In this document: piece after piece, positions 1 through 9,142 of the stretch
Layout: each line of letters begins with the position of its first letter
Position numbering within the stretch: the stretch's first letter is position 1
DNA from: Thermomicrobium roseum DSM 5159
GTDB lineage: Bacteria; Chloroflexota; Chloroflexia; Thermomicrobiales; Thermomicrobiaceae
Assembly: GCF_000021685.1 (NCBI RefSeq)
Contig: NC_011959.1
Span: 1,485,704 to 1,549,703 of the forward strand
Direction: 5' to 3'
Length of the DNA: 64,000 nt
Notes under the pieces: model-generated
The model's database searches: none
What the model saw: the letters and a program-made list of their open reading frames with translations, nothing else
What the model was told of the DNA's origin: nothing
Made by a program: the position numbers and the translations under genes

Positions 1-541
1 CCCTGACTCATGCCTCGCCGTGCTCGACGAGCTCGAGCGACGCCAGGCGCGGCTCGAACGGATCGTGATCACCCACACGCATTGGGACCATATCGTCGAT
101 GCGACTGCGTTGCGACGGGAGACAGGCGCGCTGATCGTCGCGCACCCGCAAGCGGTTCCACGTCTCCAACAGCCGCGCCCGCTCCTCACGCCGCTCCCGT
201 TCGAGATCGAGCCAGCACCACCGGACGAGTTGGTCGAGGATGGGGCTACACTGCTGTTCGAGCCACTGTGCTTCACGGTAATCCACACGCCTGGCCACGC
301 GCCGGAACAAATCTCGCTGTACGAGCCCACACGCGGCTGGCTTTTCGGTGGGGATACCCTCTTCCCGGGCGGGTATGGTCGCGTTGACCTACCCGGGTCC
401 AGCATGGCAGAAACGATCCGGACACTCCGTCGCCTGCTGGAACTGCCCGGTGACGTGATCGTCTTCCCTGGTCACGGCCCGACGACGACGATCGGTCGCG
501 AGCGCGGTTGGATCGAGCAGCTGGTCGCCAGCGGATCCTAA
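1..541 (+). CDS. Metallo-beta-lactamase-fold hydrolase (5' truncated)
   Basis: The reading frame is open to the left edge, so the N-terminus lies outside the window; the first in-window GTG (20) is internal. The visible part holds the zinc-binding HTHWDH motif, then a conserved histidine in HTPGHAPEQ, an aspartate in GGDTLF and a final histidine in FPGHGP, the ordered ligands of the glyoxalase II-like branch. It probably hydrolyses a thioester or similar small substrate in the cytoplasm; the substrate cannot be told. Its TAA stop overlaps the stop of the convergent M16 peptidase gene. Confidence 0.85.
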   Translation, partial: PDSCLAVLDELERRQARLERIVITHTHWDHIVDATALRRETGALIVAHPQAVPRLQQPRPLLTPLPFEIEPAPPDELVEDGATLLFEPLCFTVIHTPGHAPEQISLYEPTRGWLFGGDTLFPGGYGRVDLPGSSMAETIRTLRRLLELPGDVIVFPGHGPTTTIGRERGWIEQLVASGS

Positions 542-1803
542 CGCACGGCGCACACCAGGGGTTCGACATCCGCGAACGGCCCGATCACAGCCAGGGCGAA
601 GCGTTCCGGCTGGAACAGTTCCTGTGCCAGCGCCTGGATCTCCTCGCTGGTGACCGCCCGAATGCGGGCGATGACTTCCTCAGGCGTCAGCACCTCACCG
701 AACACCAGTTCCTGCCCGCCGATCCAGCTGGCCACCGCACGACTGTCTTCCAAGCCCATGACGATCCGCCCGACACGCAGCTCCTTTGTGCGCTCGAGTT
801 CGTCATCGGGAACCGGCTCGCGCACCAGCTTCTCCAATTCACCCCGCACCGCACGCAGCGCGCGCTCAGCACGCTCGACGTCGGTACCCGTGTAGATGAC
901 CGCCTGCCCGACGTCGGCATACTCGCGGAGATACCCGTACACCTCGTACGCGAGTCCTTGGCGCTCGCGGATCTCTTTGAATAACCGCGAACTCATGCCG
1001 GAACTGAGCACAGAATCCAACATACCTTGCACGAAGCGACGCTCGTCACGGTACGGCAACGCGGGTAGCGCGAGGCAAAGGTGCGCCTGCTCGGTCGGTC
1101 GCTCGAGGAGTTCGATCGTCGGCCGTGCATCGCTCAGTCGAGCCGGGTGGGGATCAGCTGGTGTCCCTGGCTCCAGATCACCGAAATAGCGCTGCACGAG
1201 TTCGATCACCTGCTCGTGCGTCAGATCTCCAGCTGCAGCCACGACCAAGCGATCGGCCCGGTAATGCTGCTCGAGGTAGGCGATGAGTTCGTCGCGCGTG
1301 ATCGCCTCCACTGTCTCTTCCGAGCCGATGATCGGCCTTCCCAACGGATGCCCGTTCCAGAGTGCCCGATCCACCAGATCGTGCACGTAGTCGTCCGGTG
1401 TGTCGCGGATGCCGTGGATCTCTTCGACGATGACATGCCGTTCCTTCTCGAGTTCGCCTGGATCGAACAACGAGTGGCGCAGCATGTCAGCCAGAACATC
1501 GAAAGCGAGTTCGAGATGCCGGCTCGGCACTTTGACCCAGTAGTCCGTATGCTCGCGACCGGTCGACGCGTTCATCATCCCGCCGACGCCTTCGATCGCC
1601 TCGCTGATCAGCACGGGATCCGGGCGCCGCTCGGTGCCCTTGAACAGCATGTGCTCCAGAAAATGCGAGATACCAGCCAAGCGATCGCTTTCGTAGCGTG
1701 AGCCGACCCCGACGTACACGATGACCGTCGCCGAGCGCACATGGGGCATCCGGCTGGTCACGATACGAATCCCGTTGGGCAGGCACGTCTTCTGGTAATC
1801 CAT
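538..1803 (-). CDS. M16 family zinc peptidase (pitrilysin/MPP-like)
   Basis: This 421-aa protein starts at ATG 1803. The inverted zinc motif HFLEH lies at residues 47-51 and the third ligand region (EKERHVIVEEI) follows about 75 residues later, so the catalytic N-terminal half looks intact. The C-terminal half is the partner M16_C domain with the usual LAY and Arg/Tyr substrate region (RERQGLAYEVYG). The length fits the single-chain bacterial processing-peptidase-like group (M16B). It degrades or processes peptides; the exact substrate is unknown. It lies 13 bp downstream of the pncC gene and is probably cotranscribed with it. Confidence 0.93.
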   Translation of the reverse strand: MDYQKTCLPNGIRIVTSRMPHVRSATVIVYVGVGSRYESDRLAGISHFLEHMLFKGTERRPDPVLISEAIEGVGGMMNASTGREHTDYWVKVPSRHLELAFDVLADMLRHSLFDPGELEKERHVIVEEIHGIRDTPDDYVHDLVDRALWNGHPLGRPIIGSEETVEAITRDELIAYLEQHYRADRLVVAAAGDLTHEQVIELVQRYFGDLEPGTPADPHPARLSDARPTIELLERPTEQAHLCLALPALPYRDERRFVQGMLDSVLSSGMSSRLFKEIRERQGLAYEVYGYLREYADVGQAVIYTGTDVERAERALRAVRGELEKLVREPVPDDELERTKELRVGRIVMGLEDSRAVASWIGGQELVFGEVLTPEEVIARIRAVTSEEIQALAQELFQPERFALAVIGPFADVEPLVCAVR

Positions 1804-1816
1804 CCTTACCCGTTTC

Positions 1817-2317
1817 CTACCTCATCGCCGATCGATCGGCGACCTGAACTTGATCGAGCAGCAGCCGGAGCGCCGCTTCCGCCGACAGCTCGATGTTCTG
1901 CCAGCGGTCACCAGTGAATCGATGCTCTTCGACCACGACACCATGCGGCCCCGCGCAGGCAACGTAGACCAGTCCGACCGGCTTCGTCGCTGTCCCACCA
2001 CCGGGGCCAGCGATGCCGGTCGTGGCGACCGCGTAGTCGGTTGCGAAGCGCTCTCGTGCTCCCTTCGCCATCGCCTCGGCACATTCGCGGCTCACGGCAC
2101 CGACGGAACGGAGCACTTGTTCCGGAACACCGAGCAGCGCTTGCTTCACGCGGTTACTGTAGGCGATGACCCCACCGATATAGTATTCGCTGCTCCCTGG
2201 TACCGAAGTGAGGAGATGGCCGATCAGCCCACCCGTGCACGATTCGGCGGTTGCCAGCGTCAGCCGTCGCTCGACGAAGAGTTCATAGACGTAACGAGCG
2301 AGTGGATGCTCCGGCAC
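1817..2317 (-). CDS. pncC: Nicotinamide-nucleotide amidohydrolase PncC / CinA C-terminal domain
   Basis: Stand-alone CinA C-terminal domain, 166 aa from GTG 2317, which has a GGAGG six bases upstream; an upstream in-frame TTG (2344) is less likely. The motifs LATAESCTGGLIG with the catalytic Ser, VIAYSNRVK, VSRECAEAMA and TTGIAGPGGGT are typical. The family deamidates nicotinamide mononucleotide to nicotinic acid mononucleotide in the pyridine nucleotide salvage cycle. The N-terminal MoaB-like (COG1058) domain of full-length CinA is absent, as in E. coli YgaD/PncC. Confidence 0.93.
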   Translation of the reverse strand: MPEHPLARYVYELFVERRLTLATAESCTGGLIGHLLTSVPGSSEYYIGGVIAYSNRVKQALLGVPEQVLRSVGAVSRECAEAMAKGARERFATDYAVATTGIAGPGGGTATKPVGLVYVACAGPHGVVVEEHRFTGDRWQNIELSAEAALRLLLDQVQVADRSAMR

Positions 2318-2353
2318 ACACAACCTCCAGACCACATCGTGCAAGTATATCCA

Positions 2354-3619
2354 TTACCCGGATGGCTCGAGCATGAGATCATCGAGTCGGTCGGCCTGCC
2401 GGGTCGCCGGAAGCAGCGACAGCGCGACGGTCATGATGATCAGCCCGCTCCCGACTACCAAAAACGCACGCCCGGCACCGAGGTCATCACCGAGCCAACC
2501 ACCTAGACCGTTCGCAGCGATGAGCGCGGTGAACAGGATCGTTGACCGAAGAGCGAAAACTCGTCCCATGAGGTTCGCGGGAGTCACACGCTGCACGATC
2601 GTCACACTCGGTACCAGGAACAGGAGATTCCCGAGTCCAGTGAGCCCAGTCAGCATGACACCGACCCAGAGCGGTGGCTCGAGGCCCAGTCCAGTCAAGC
2701 CAGTTCCCATGACCACCAGACCGAGTACGACGAGCGTCGCGAGGCGCCGCGTATTGAGCGTGCCGACCAAGAGCGCACCCGCGACACTCCCCACGCCGAT
2801 CCCGAAGTTGAGCAGGCTATAAGTCACCTCGCCGCGCTCCGGACGAGCGTAGGCGTAGCCGACCAAGAGCGGCATGGCCATACCGATCGCGATCGCACCG
2901 AGTGCGACGAGCAGCGTGTTGGTGCGAACGAGCGGCTGATCGACCAAGAACCGCACTCCGCCGACCAGCTCGCGCCAGACCACTCGAACGGACCGGTCGC
3001 TCCCCACCACGAGGGGCGGTAGCCGAAGGGGCCACAGGATCAGCGCCGAGACGACGTAGCCGAGTGCAGCGACCGCAAAAGCAGCTTCCAGGCCATGCCG
3101 ATTACCCATCACCGACACGAGCCCACCGACGACCAGCCCGGCCAGCGGATATCCGCCGATGTCACCGAGGCTCTCGGCAAGCGACGACAGAGAGTTCGCC
3201 GTCGTGAGCTGGCTCGGTGGCACGACCGCTGGAATGGAGGCCATCTTGGCTGGCCGGTGCAGGATCGAGGCAGCATTGATCATGAACAGGAGCAGGTAGA
3301 GACTGCCGATCCAGTATTCGGCCGCGATCGGGAGAAGAACGACCGGCAGAACACGAGCCAAATCCGAAGCGATCATCACACGCCGCCGATCGACCCGGTC
3401 CACCACCACACCAGCGAGCGGCCCGAGCAAGAGATCCGGCAATCCGCTGGCCAAAAACGCCAGGCCAGCGACGGTCATCGACCCCGTCAGTTCGTACACC
3501 AGTGCCGCGAGAGCGACCCGGTGTACCCGGTCACCCATGGTCGCGACCAGATCGGAGCCCCATAATGCCGCGAACCGCCGGTTCCCCACCAGCAGCCGCA
3601 GCGGCTCGCGCCACTCCAC
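2354..3619 (-). CDS. MFS transporter
   Basis: This 421-aa protein starts at GTG 3619 behind a GGGGAGGGGAAGG stretch. It has about 12 hydrophobic segments and the MFS loop after helix 2 (GVVVDRVDRRRVM), and resembles the MFS_3/enterobactin-exporter-like group (LVGNRRFAALWGSDLVATMGD start). It is probably an efflux protein; the substrate is unknown. A TATACT -10-like element lies about 55 bp upstream. Confidence 0.88.
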   Translation of the reverse strand: MEWREPLRLLVGNRRFAALWGSDLVATMGDRVHRVALAALVYELTGSMTVAGLAFLASGLPDLLLGPLAGVVVDRVDRRRVMIASDLARVLPVVLLPIAAEYWIGSLYLLLFMINAASILHRPAKMASIPAVVPPSQLTTANSLSSLAESLGDIGGYPLAGLVVGGLVSVMGNRHGLEAAFAVAALGYVVSALILWPLRLPPLVVGSDRSVRVVWRELVGGVRFLVDQPLVRTNTLLVALGAIAIGMAMPLLVGYAYARPERGEVTYSLLNFGIGVGSVAGALLVGTLNTRRLATLVVLGLVVMGTGLTGLGLEPPLWVGVMLTGLTGLGNLLFLVPSVTIVQRVTPANLMGRVFALRSTILFTALIAANGLGGWLGDDLGAGRAFLVVGSGLIIMTVALSLLPATRQADRLDDLMLEPSG

Positions 3620-3671
3620 CCTTCCCCTCCCCGACCGTCTGCCTGGCCGTGACAGGGAATCCCGTACCGGC

Positions 3672-3677
3672 AGTATA
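3672..3677 (-). promoter_or_regulatory. Putative -10 element for the MFS gene
   Basis: TATACT read on the minus strand inside GGCTATACTGCC, about 55 bases upstream of the MFS start codon. It matches 5 of 6 positions of TATAAT; no good -35 is seen. Confidence 0.4.
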
Positions 3678-3725
3678 GCCGATCGTCTCCAGGATCACCG
3701 AGCAAACTGACGAGCAAGCGAGAAC

Positions 3726-4574
3726 TCATCCGTCGCTGGACAGACGAACGCCCTTTTCTTCGAGTTGGCGAATGTCCGCTTCCACTTCCGCGAGCTGACG
3801 CTGGATGATCGGCAAGCGGTCACGTGCGCGCTGCCAATCGCGGAAAACCTCATCCCGCTCGCGCCGCAGCCGGTTGCGCTCCAGGATCAGTTGTTGCACT
3901 TGCCAGGCGCGTGCGGCGCATGTCGGACAGCGGTCACGCAGGTCTCGCCAGCCACCGCAGGCGGGACACGGTCGCGCCAGATCGTCGAGCCGGATGTCCG
4001 TCCAGACTTGCCGACGTCGCACTGTCTCCAGCGCATCAGCCGCCACGAGATCGGCACTCGCCGCAAGGGTCGCGAGGAGCTCAGGACTCGGATCGCGGTA
4101 CCCCACTGCTGCCAATACCTTCTCGAGTTCGTCCTCCACACGCCGGAGCTGGGCCGGTGCTATCTGGTGACCACGCTCAGCCCAGTCGACTTCCTCGATC
4201 CAGCGGAGAACGACACCGCTGATCTCCAATTCGACCGTCACGGGCGATGCTTGCAGATCGACCCTCACTTCGACCGGAACAGGCGGGAGGGGCTGTAGCT
4301 GAAGGACGGGGGGCGCCGTCTCCAATGCTTTTCGCTGTTCGTCGAGGTCAGCGATCGCCGCATCGAGTTCGCGAAGACGTTCTGTCCAGCGGTTCTCCGG
4401 TTGGCGAGCCTGCTCAGCGAGCATGAGGTCGTAGCGCAACTCTTCACGACGCTGGTACAGGCGAGCCAGGCGTCGGCGCTCTGCCTCCCGGACCGGCCGC
4501 TCGGGCTGGTTGGTCGGTCGGTCTACGGCTGGTCGTTCATCCTGGTCACGATCGCGCCGCCACCACCGTCGCAT
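3726..4574 (-). CDS. Zinc-ribbon coiled-coil protein of unknown function
   Basis: Starts at ATG 4574, one base after the TGA of the upstream M50-like gene; longer in-frame starts would run through that gene. The 282-aa product is soluble and charged. It has an N-terminal Arg-rich stretch (MRRWWRRDRDQ), a heptad-like coiled coil, a central domain, a C4 zinc ribbon (CPACGGWRDLRDRCPTC) in the last third and a second coiled coil to the C-terminus. No catalytic motif is recognised. Translational coupling suggests it works with the membrane protein. Confidence 0.75.
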   Translation of the reverse strand: MRRWWRRDRDQDERPAVDRPTNQPERPVREAERRRLARLYQRREELRYDLMLAEQARQPENRWTERLRELDAAIADLDEQRKALETAPPVLQLQPLPPVPVEVRVDLQASPVTVELEISGVVLRWIEEVDWAERGHQIAPAQLRRVEDELEKVLAAVGYRDPSPELLATLAASADLVAADALETVRRRQVWTDIRLDDLARPCPACGGWRDLRDRCPTCAARAWQVQQLILERNRLRRERDEVFRDWQRARDRLPIIQRQLAEVEADIRQLEEKGVRLSSDG

Positions 4575-4575
4575 G

Positions 4576-5556
4576 TCATTCCTCCCCCACCGGCTCGAGC
4601 GCATCCGCCGCGGCGCGCAAGCGGTGCAAGAGAGCGGGGAAAGGCGACGGGCCGGCGAAGAGCGCTTCAGGCGGAACGAGTGCCCGCCAACTTGCCCGTA
4701 ACGCGGGCGGCTGCCCCGCCAGCGCTTCGACCTCCAACACATCCGGCCGCTCACCGATGCGTGCCCGCAACGAGCGCTGGCCCTTCGCTCCTCGCCAGGA
4801 AAGGTGCAGTTCGGGCCTCCCTCCGTTCTCCTGAACGGAGACCGCCAGCGACGCGTCATGCTTCCCGAGTTCCTCCGCGGTCTCAGCCAGTTGCCGCCAG
4901 GCGAGCAGTCGCCGGTCGTGCTCGTCCAGCCGCCACGGCCGACCGATCCGCGCCGAGACGCGCCAGCGGAGCCACCGACTCCGCCATACTGCGAAACCAG
5001 TGAGTAGGAGCGCCCCATGCAGTACCCCGAGCACGAGAGCGGCCGATCTCGGCCCACTGTAAAGCTGCGTCCAGTCACCCCGCAAACCGCTCGCGAGATC
5101 GAGTGCAGGGTAGAACACCAGCGTGGTCGCCAGGATCATGCCTCCGGCCGGCAAGAGCAGCGCGGCGACCGGCCGGCGCAGCGGAGCGAAGAGGCCAGCC
5201 CCGATGGCGACGAGTGCGAGGAACAAACTCACGAGATTGCCGCTCGAGGCGATCCAGAACTGCGCGATCGGGTTCGTCACGCCTGTGTACTCGACCCAGC
5301 CGAGAAATAGGAGGTACCCGAAGCCGATCACGCGTCCACCGGAAAGCCACACCGCGACCGCGTGTCCGAGTTCGTGCGCGAGGACACTGATCGGTACGAG
5401 CACGAAAAGCGCTAATTCCACGAGCACCGCCAGTTGTTGAGCGGTCACCGGCTCAGCAAAGAGTTGGTGTCGGGCACGCCAGGCCCGCACGATCGCACGG
5501 ACCGAGAGAACCACCAGCGCGAAACTGACCAGTTGCAAAGCCGGGAAACTCCACAT
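4576..5556 (-). CDS. M50-like membrane metalloprotease-fold protein
   Basis: 326 aa with about six hydrophobic segments in the first 190 residues. HELGH at residues 61-65 sits in a transmembrane helix, as in site-2 proteases. A second helix has the GYLLFLGWVEYTG loop and an ASSGNLVSL segment where the third zinc ligand would normally lie. The last ~120 residues form a soluble domain of unknown fold. It may be an intramembrane protease or a non-proteolytic M50 relative; the third ligand is not obvious. It is coupled to the zinc-ribbon gene (1-base gap). Confidence 0.75.
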   Translation of the reverse strand: MWSFPALQLVSFALVVLSVRAIVRAWRARHQLFAEPVTAQQLAVLVELALFVLVPISVLAHELGHAVAVWLSGGRVIGFGYLLFLGWVEYTGVTNPIAQFWIASSGNLVSLFLALVAIGAGLFAPLRRPVAALLLPAGGMILATTLVFYPALDLASGLRGDWTQLYSGPRSAALVLGVLHGALLLTGFAVWRSRWLRWRVSARIGRPWRLDEHDRRLLAWRQLAETAEELGKHDASLAVSVQENGGRPELHLSWRGAKGQRSLRARIGERPDVLEVEALAGQPPALRASWRALVPPEALFAGPSPFPALLHRLRAAADALEPVGEE

Positions 5557-5602
5557 GAAACGGTCCGGTCCAGCAGGATCGCCTGGTCCTGCTCTCTCCA
5601 GT

Positions 5603-6268
5603 CTACTCCGTCACGAGGCGCGGAGTACGCCCAGAGACTGCCGGATGTCCGGGAATCACGAACCGCCACAGGAACTCCTGACCGCGCGAGATCCCGATGC
5701 GTGGCGTGCTCGCGACACGCTGCGGCGATGAGCCAGACTGAATCCAGAACGGCGGTCGATCGATCGGCAACCCGTGATGATCGAGCATAATCCCGAACGC
5801 CTGAGCGAGCGCTCCCGGCCCGCTCGCCAGCCGGTGCTCAGCCAATCGGTATCCGGCGTGACGCGATCGCTCCCGGCGTTGCCGCATGATCGCGTGGCCA
5901 GCCAGCGGCATGGCGGCACGGAGCAAGACAGCTCCGGCTGTACCGTCCGGATCGGTGACGATGTTGCAGCATGGGTAAACGCCATAGGCCCGATAGACGT
6001 AGGCATGGCCCGGTGGTCCCCACATGACCCGAGCCGGTCCGTTCCGGTAGCGGGCCGCGTGCGAAGCAGGGTCCTCCGGCCCGCCATAGGCCTCGACCTC
6101 GACGAGCACTCCAGCGACCAACTCGCCGCCGACCATGCTCACCAGGATTGCGCCGAGGAGATCGCGAGCGACCTCGACCGCCGGACGCGCGAACCAGTCA
6201 CGCGGTAAGGCTCGTGCCGGATCCAATTGGATCTCGCTTGTGTCGACAATGGTTCCGACACCGTCCAT
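5603..6268 (-). CDS. mpg: DNA-3-methyladenine glycosylase (AAG/MPG family)
   Basis: 221 aa with family blocks in order: RDLLGAILV, GVLVEVEAYGGPEDPASHA (catalytic Glu region), VMWGPPGHAYVYRAYGVYPCCNIV and GAVLLRAAMPL, SGPGALAQAFGI. It removes alkylated or deaminated purines in base excision repair. The N-terminus is about 15-20 residues longer than the core family. ATG 6268 is the only reasonable start. Confidence 0.95.
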   Translation of the reverse strand: MDGVGTIVDTSEIQLDPARALPRDWFARPAVEVARDLLGAILVSMVGGELVAGVLVEVEAYGGPEDPASHAARYRNGPARVMWGPPGHAYVYRAYGVYPCCNIVTDPDGTAGAVLLRAAMPLAGHAIMRQRRERSRHAGYRLAEHRLASGPGALAQAFGIMLDHHGLPIDRPPFWIQSGSSPQRVASTPRIGISRGQEFLWRFVIPGHPAVSGRTPRLVTE

Positions 6269-6463
6269 CAGTCACTCGTGCGTGCTTCCCCTCCGGCCAA
6301 GATGTTCGCTACCCTCGCGGCGAGCCGTGGTCTTCTGGCTGTGCTCTCGCCCGACTGCTCAGCACCGATCCAGTCCGCTCACTCGGGGTAGCAGTGACGC
6401 GGAGAGCCGAACGCTGCCGACCGCTGGCTCGAACAACTCCCCCTTCTGACGAGCCGGCTCGAA

Positions 6464-9142
6464 TCAGGCCAACTCGTCGAGCCGGGTGCGGATCAGCCGC
6501 ATGCGCTCCTCGGCATCGGCCAGCTTCGCACGGTGGCGCTCGACCACGTGCGCTGGCGCTCGCGTGACGAACTGCTCATTGGCCAAGAGCGCCCGCGTCC
6601 GCTCGAGTTCGGCGAGCAGTTCCTCCAGTTCGCGCTGCAGGCGCTGTCGCTCGGCTTCGATATCGAGCATCCCACGGAGCGGCAAGTAGATCACCGCATC
6701 GTCCACGATGAGCGAGACGACCTGCCGCGGTGCCTCGAGGAGTTCTTCGACGTAGCTCAAACCGTCACTCGCGATACGAGCCAGGAAGCGGAAGACGCCC
6801 TCGCTGTCCTGGAAGGCGCGCCGATGCGAACCCGGATAGACGATCGCCTGGATCCAGCGGGCTGGCTCGACACCAGCTTCGGCACGGGCGTTCCGTACTG
6901 CTCGGATGGCCTCCATCAAGAAGCCGAACTCGCGCTCCGCCTCCTCGTCGATCCGTGCCGCGTCCGGTTGCGGCCAGGGAGCGACCATGATGCTCTCTCC
7001 AGCGTGCGGTAGCCGTTGCCAGAGCTCCTCAGTCACGAACGGCATGAAGGGATGCAGCAAGCGCAGCGCCCGCTCGAGGACGTACGCCAAGGTCTGCCGG
7101 GCTGCTCGAGCTCCAGGGTCACCAGCATTGATCGCCACCTTGCTCGCTTCGATGTACCAGTCGCAGAACTGCGACCACAGGAAATCGTAAAGGAGGTGCC
7201 CTGCCTCGTGGAACTGATAACGTTCGAGTTGGTCGGTCACCTCCGTCGTCACGCGTTCGAGGCGACTGAGAATCCAGCGATCGGCCAGACTCATCGCCGA
7301 GCGCTCAGGCGATACGACTGAACCGTCCGGTGCCTGCTCGATCTCTCCACCCGCCAGCACCCGGAGCGTGTAGCGCGTGGCGTTCCAGATCTTGTTGGCG
7401 AAGTTCCGGCTGGCCTCCACCCTGTTCAGACTCAGCTTCATATCAGTACCGGGACCAGCCATGGTCACGAGCGTGAAGCGCAACGCATCGGCGCCATACT
7501 GCTGCGTGACCTCGGTGGGATCGATCACATTCCCCTTGGTCTTGCTCATCCGCTGGCCACGCTCGTCCCGCACGGTTCCGTGGAGGTAGACGGTGTAGAA
7601 GGGCACCTCGCCCATGAACTCCAGCCCGAGGAAGACCATGCGGGCCACCCAGAAGAAGAGGATGTCGTACCCGGTCTCCATCACCGAGCCAGGATAGAAG
7701 TAACGGAGATCGTCCGTGTCATCAGGCCAGCCGAGCGTACTGAACGGCCAAAGCCCGCTGGAGAACCAGGTATCGAGCACGTCCGGATCCTGCTCGATCC
7801 GCGTGCTGCCACAATGCTCGCAGCGCTCGATCGTCTCCTCCGCCGTGACCGTGAGCTGCCCACAGTCCTGGCAATACCAGACCGGGATACGATGCCCCCA
7901 CCAGAGCTGCCGCGAGATGCACCAGTCGCGTACGTTCTCCAGCCAGTGCAGGTAGACAGCGCGGAACCGCTCCGGAATGAACTGGAGTGTCCCATTCCGC
8001 GCGACCTCGATCGCCGGCTGGGCGAGCGGCATCATCTTGACGAACCACTGCTTGCTGATGAGTGGCTCGACGACGGCACCGCAGCGCTGGCAATGTCCCA
8101 GACTGTAGCGGTGGGGCATCGTGCGCACCAGATACCCCTGGCGATCGAGTTCCTCCACGACGCGTCGGCGAGCTTCCTGGATCGTCAAGCCCGCAAAGGG
8201 CCCAGCCTGCTCGTTGAGTGTCCCATCCGGATTGAGGATGTTGACCGGTGGCAGACCGTGGCGCTGCGCGATCTCGAAATCGGTGAAATCGTGCGCTGGC
8301 GTCACCTTCACCGCACCGGTACCGAACGCGGGATCGACCGCCTCGTCAGCCACGATGGTCAGCCGCCGGCCGAGGAGCGGCAGGATGGCTGTCTTCCCCA
8401 CCAGGTGGCGATACCGCTCGTCGTTCGGGTGCACAGCGACACCCGTATCGCCGAGCATCGTTTCCGGCCGCGTTGTCGCGACGACCAGCGATTCGTCACT
8501 CCCATCGATCGGGTAGCGCAGGTAGTAGAGCGTCCCCTCGATTTCCTCGTGATCGACCTCCAGATCGGAGAGTGCGGTCATGCAGCGCGGGCACCAGTTG
8601 ATGAGCCGCTCTCCCCGATAAATGAGCCCTTTGTCGTAGAGACGCTTGAAGGCAGTGCGCACCGCCCGCGAGGGGCCGGGGTCCATCGTGAAGCGGAAGC
8701 GTGTCCAGTCACAGGAAGCCCCGAGAATCCGCAACTGCTCGCGGATACGACCGCGATAGCGGTTCATCCAGTCCCAAACGCGCTCGAGGAACTTCTCGCG
8801 CCCGAGATCGTGCCGGGTCAGTCCCTCTTTGAGCAGTTCGCGCTCGACGACCCACTGGCCCGCGATACCCGCATGGTCGGCACCGGGCAACCAGAGCGTC
8901 GGGTAGCCCTGCATCCGCCGCCAGCGGATCATCAAGTCCTCGATAGCGACGAAGAGGGCGTGCCCCATGTGCAACTCGCCCGTGACGTTGGGCGGCGGCA
9001 TGATGATGACGAACGGCTTCCGGTTCCAGTCGATAGCCGGGGTGAAGTAGCCACGCTGCTCCCACCAGTCATACCAGCGCGCTTCGACCGTTTGCGGCTG
9101 GTACGCCGGAGCGAGTTCGTCCGAATGGGCCACCTGCGTCAT
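6464..9142 (-). CDS. valS: Valyl-tRNA synthetase
   Basis: 892-aa class I synthetase. The HIGH-type motif is in PPPNVTGELHMGHAL near residue 55, the editing domain (TTRPETMLGDTGVAVHP) follows, and the KMSKS loop is RMSKTKGNVIDP near residue 540. The anticodon-binding domain and the ValRS-specific C-terminal coiled-coil arm (EAERQRLQRELEELLAELERTRAL) are intact. It charges tRNA-Val. The 507-bp region upstream has no gene and may hold a cis-regulatory leader. Confidence 0.98.
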   Translation of the reverse strand: MTQVAHSDELAPAYQPQTVEARWYDWWEQRGYFTPAIDWNRKPFVIIMPPPNVTGELHMGHALFVAIEDLMIRWRRMQGYPTLWLPGADHAGIAGQWVVERELLKEGLTRHDLGREKFLERVWDWMNRYRGRIREQLRILGASCDWTRFRFTMDPGPSRAVRTAFKRLYDKGLIYRGERLINWCPRCMTALSDLEVDHEEIEGTLYYLRYPIDGSDESLVVATTRPETMLGDTGVAVHPNDERYRHLVGKTAILPLLGRRLTIVADEAVDPAFGTGAVKVTPAHDFTDFEIAQRHGLPPVNILNPDGTLNEQAGPFAGLTIQEARRRVVEELDRQGYLVRTMPHRYSLGHCQRCGAVVEPLISKQWFVKMMPLAQPAIEVARNGTLQFIPERFRAVYLHWLENVRDWCISRQLWWGHRIPVWYCQDCGQLTVTAEETIERCEHCGSTRIEQDPDVLDTWFSSGLWPFSTLGWPDDTDDLRYFYPGSVMETGYDILFFWVARMVFLGLEFMGEVPFYTVYLHGTVRDERGQRMSKTKGNVIDPTEVTQQYGADALRFTLVTMAGPGTDMKLSLNRVEASRNFANKIWNATRYTLRVLAGGEIEQAPDGSVVSPERSAMSLADRWILSRLERVTTEVTDQLERYQFHEAGHLLYDFLWSQFCDWYIEASKVAINAGDPGARAARQTLAYVLERALRLLHPFMPFVTEELWQRLPHAGESIMVAPWPQPDAARIDEEAEREFGFLMEAIRAVRNARAEAGVEPARWIQAIVYPGSHRRAFQDSEGVFRFLARIASDGLSYVEELLEAPRQVVSLIVDDAVIYLPLRGMLDIEAERQRLQRELEELLAELERTRALLANEQFVTRAPAHVVERHRAKLADAEERMRLIRTRLDELA

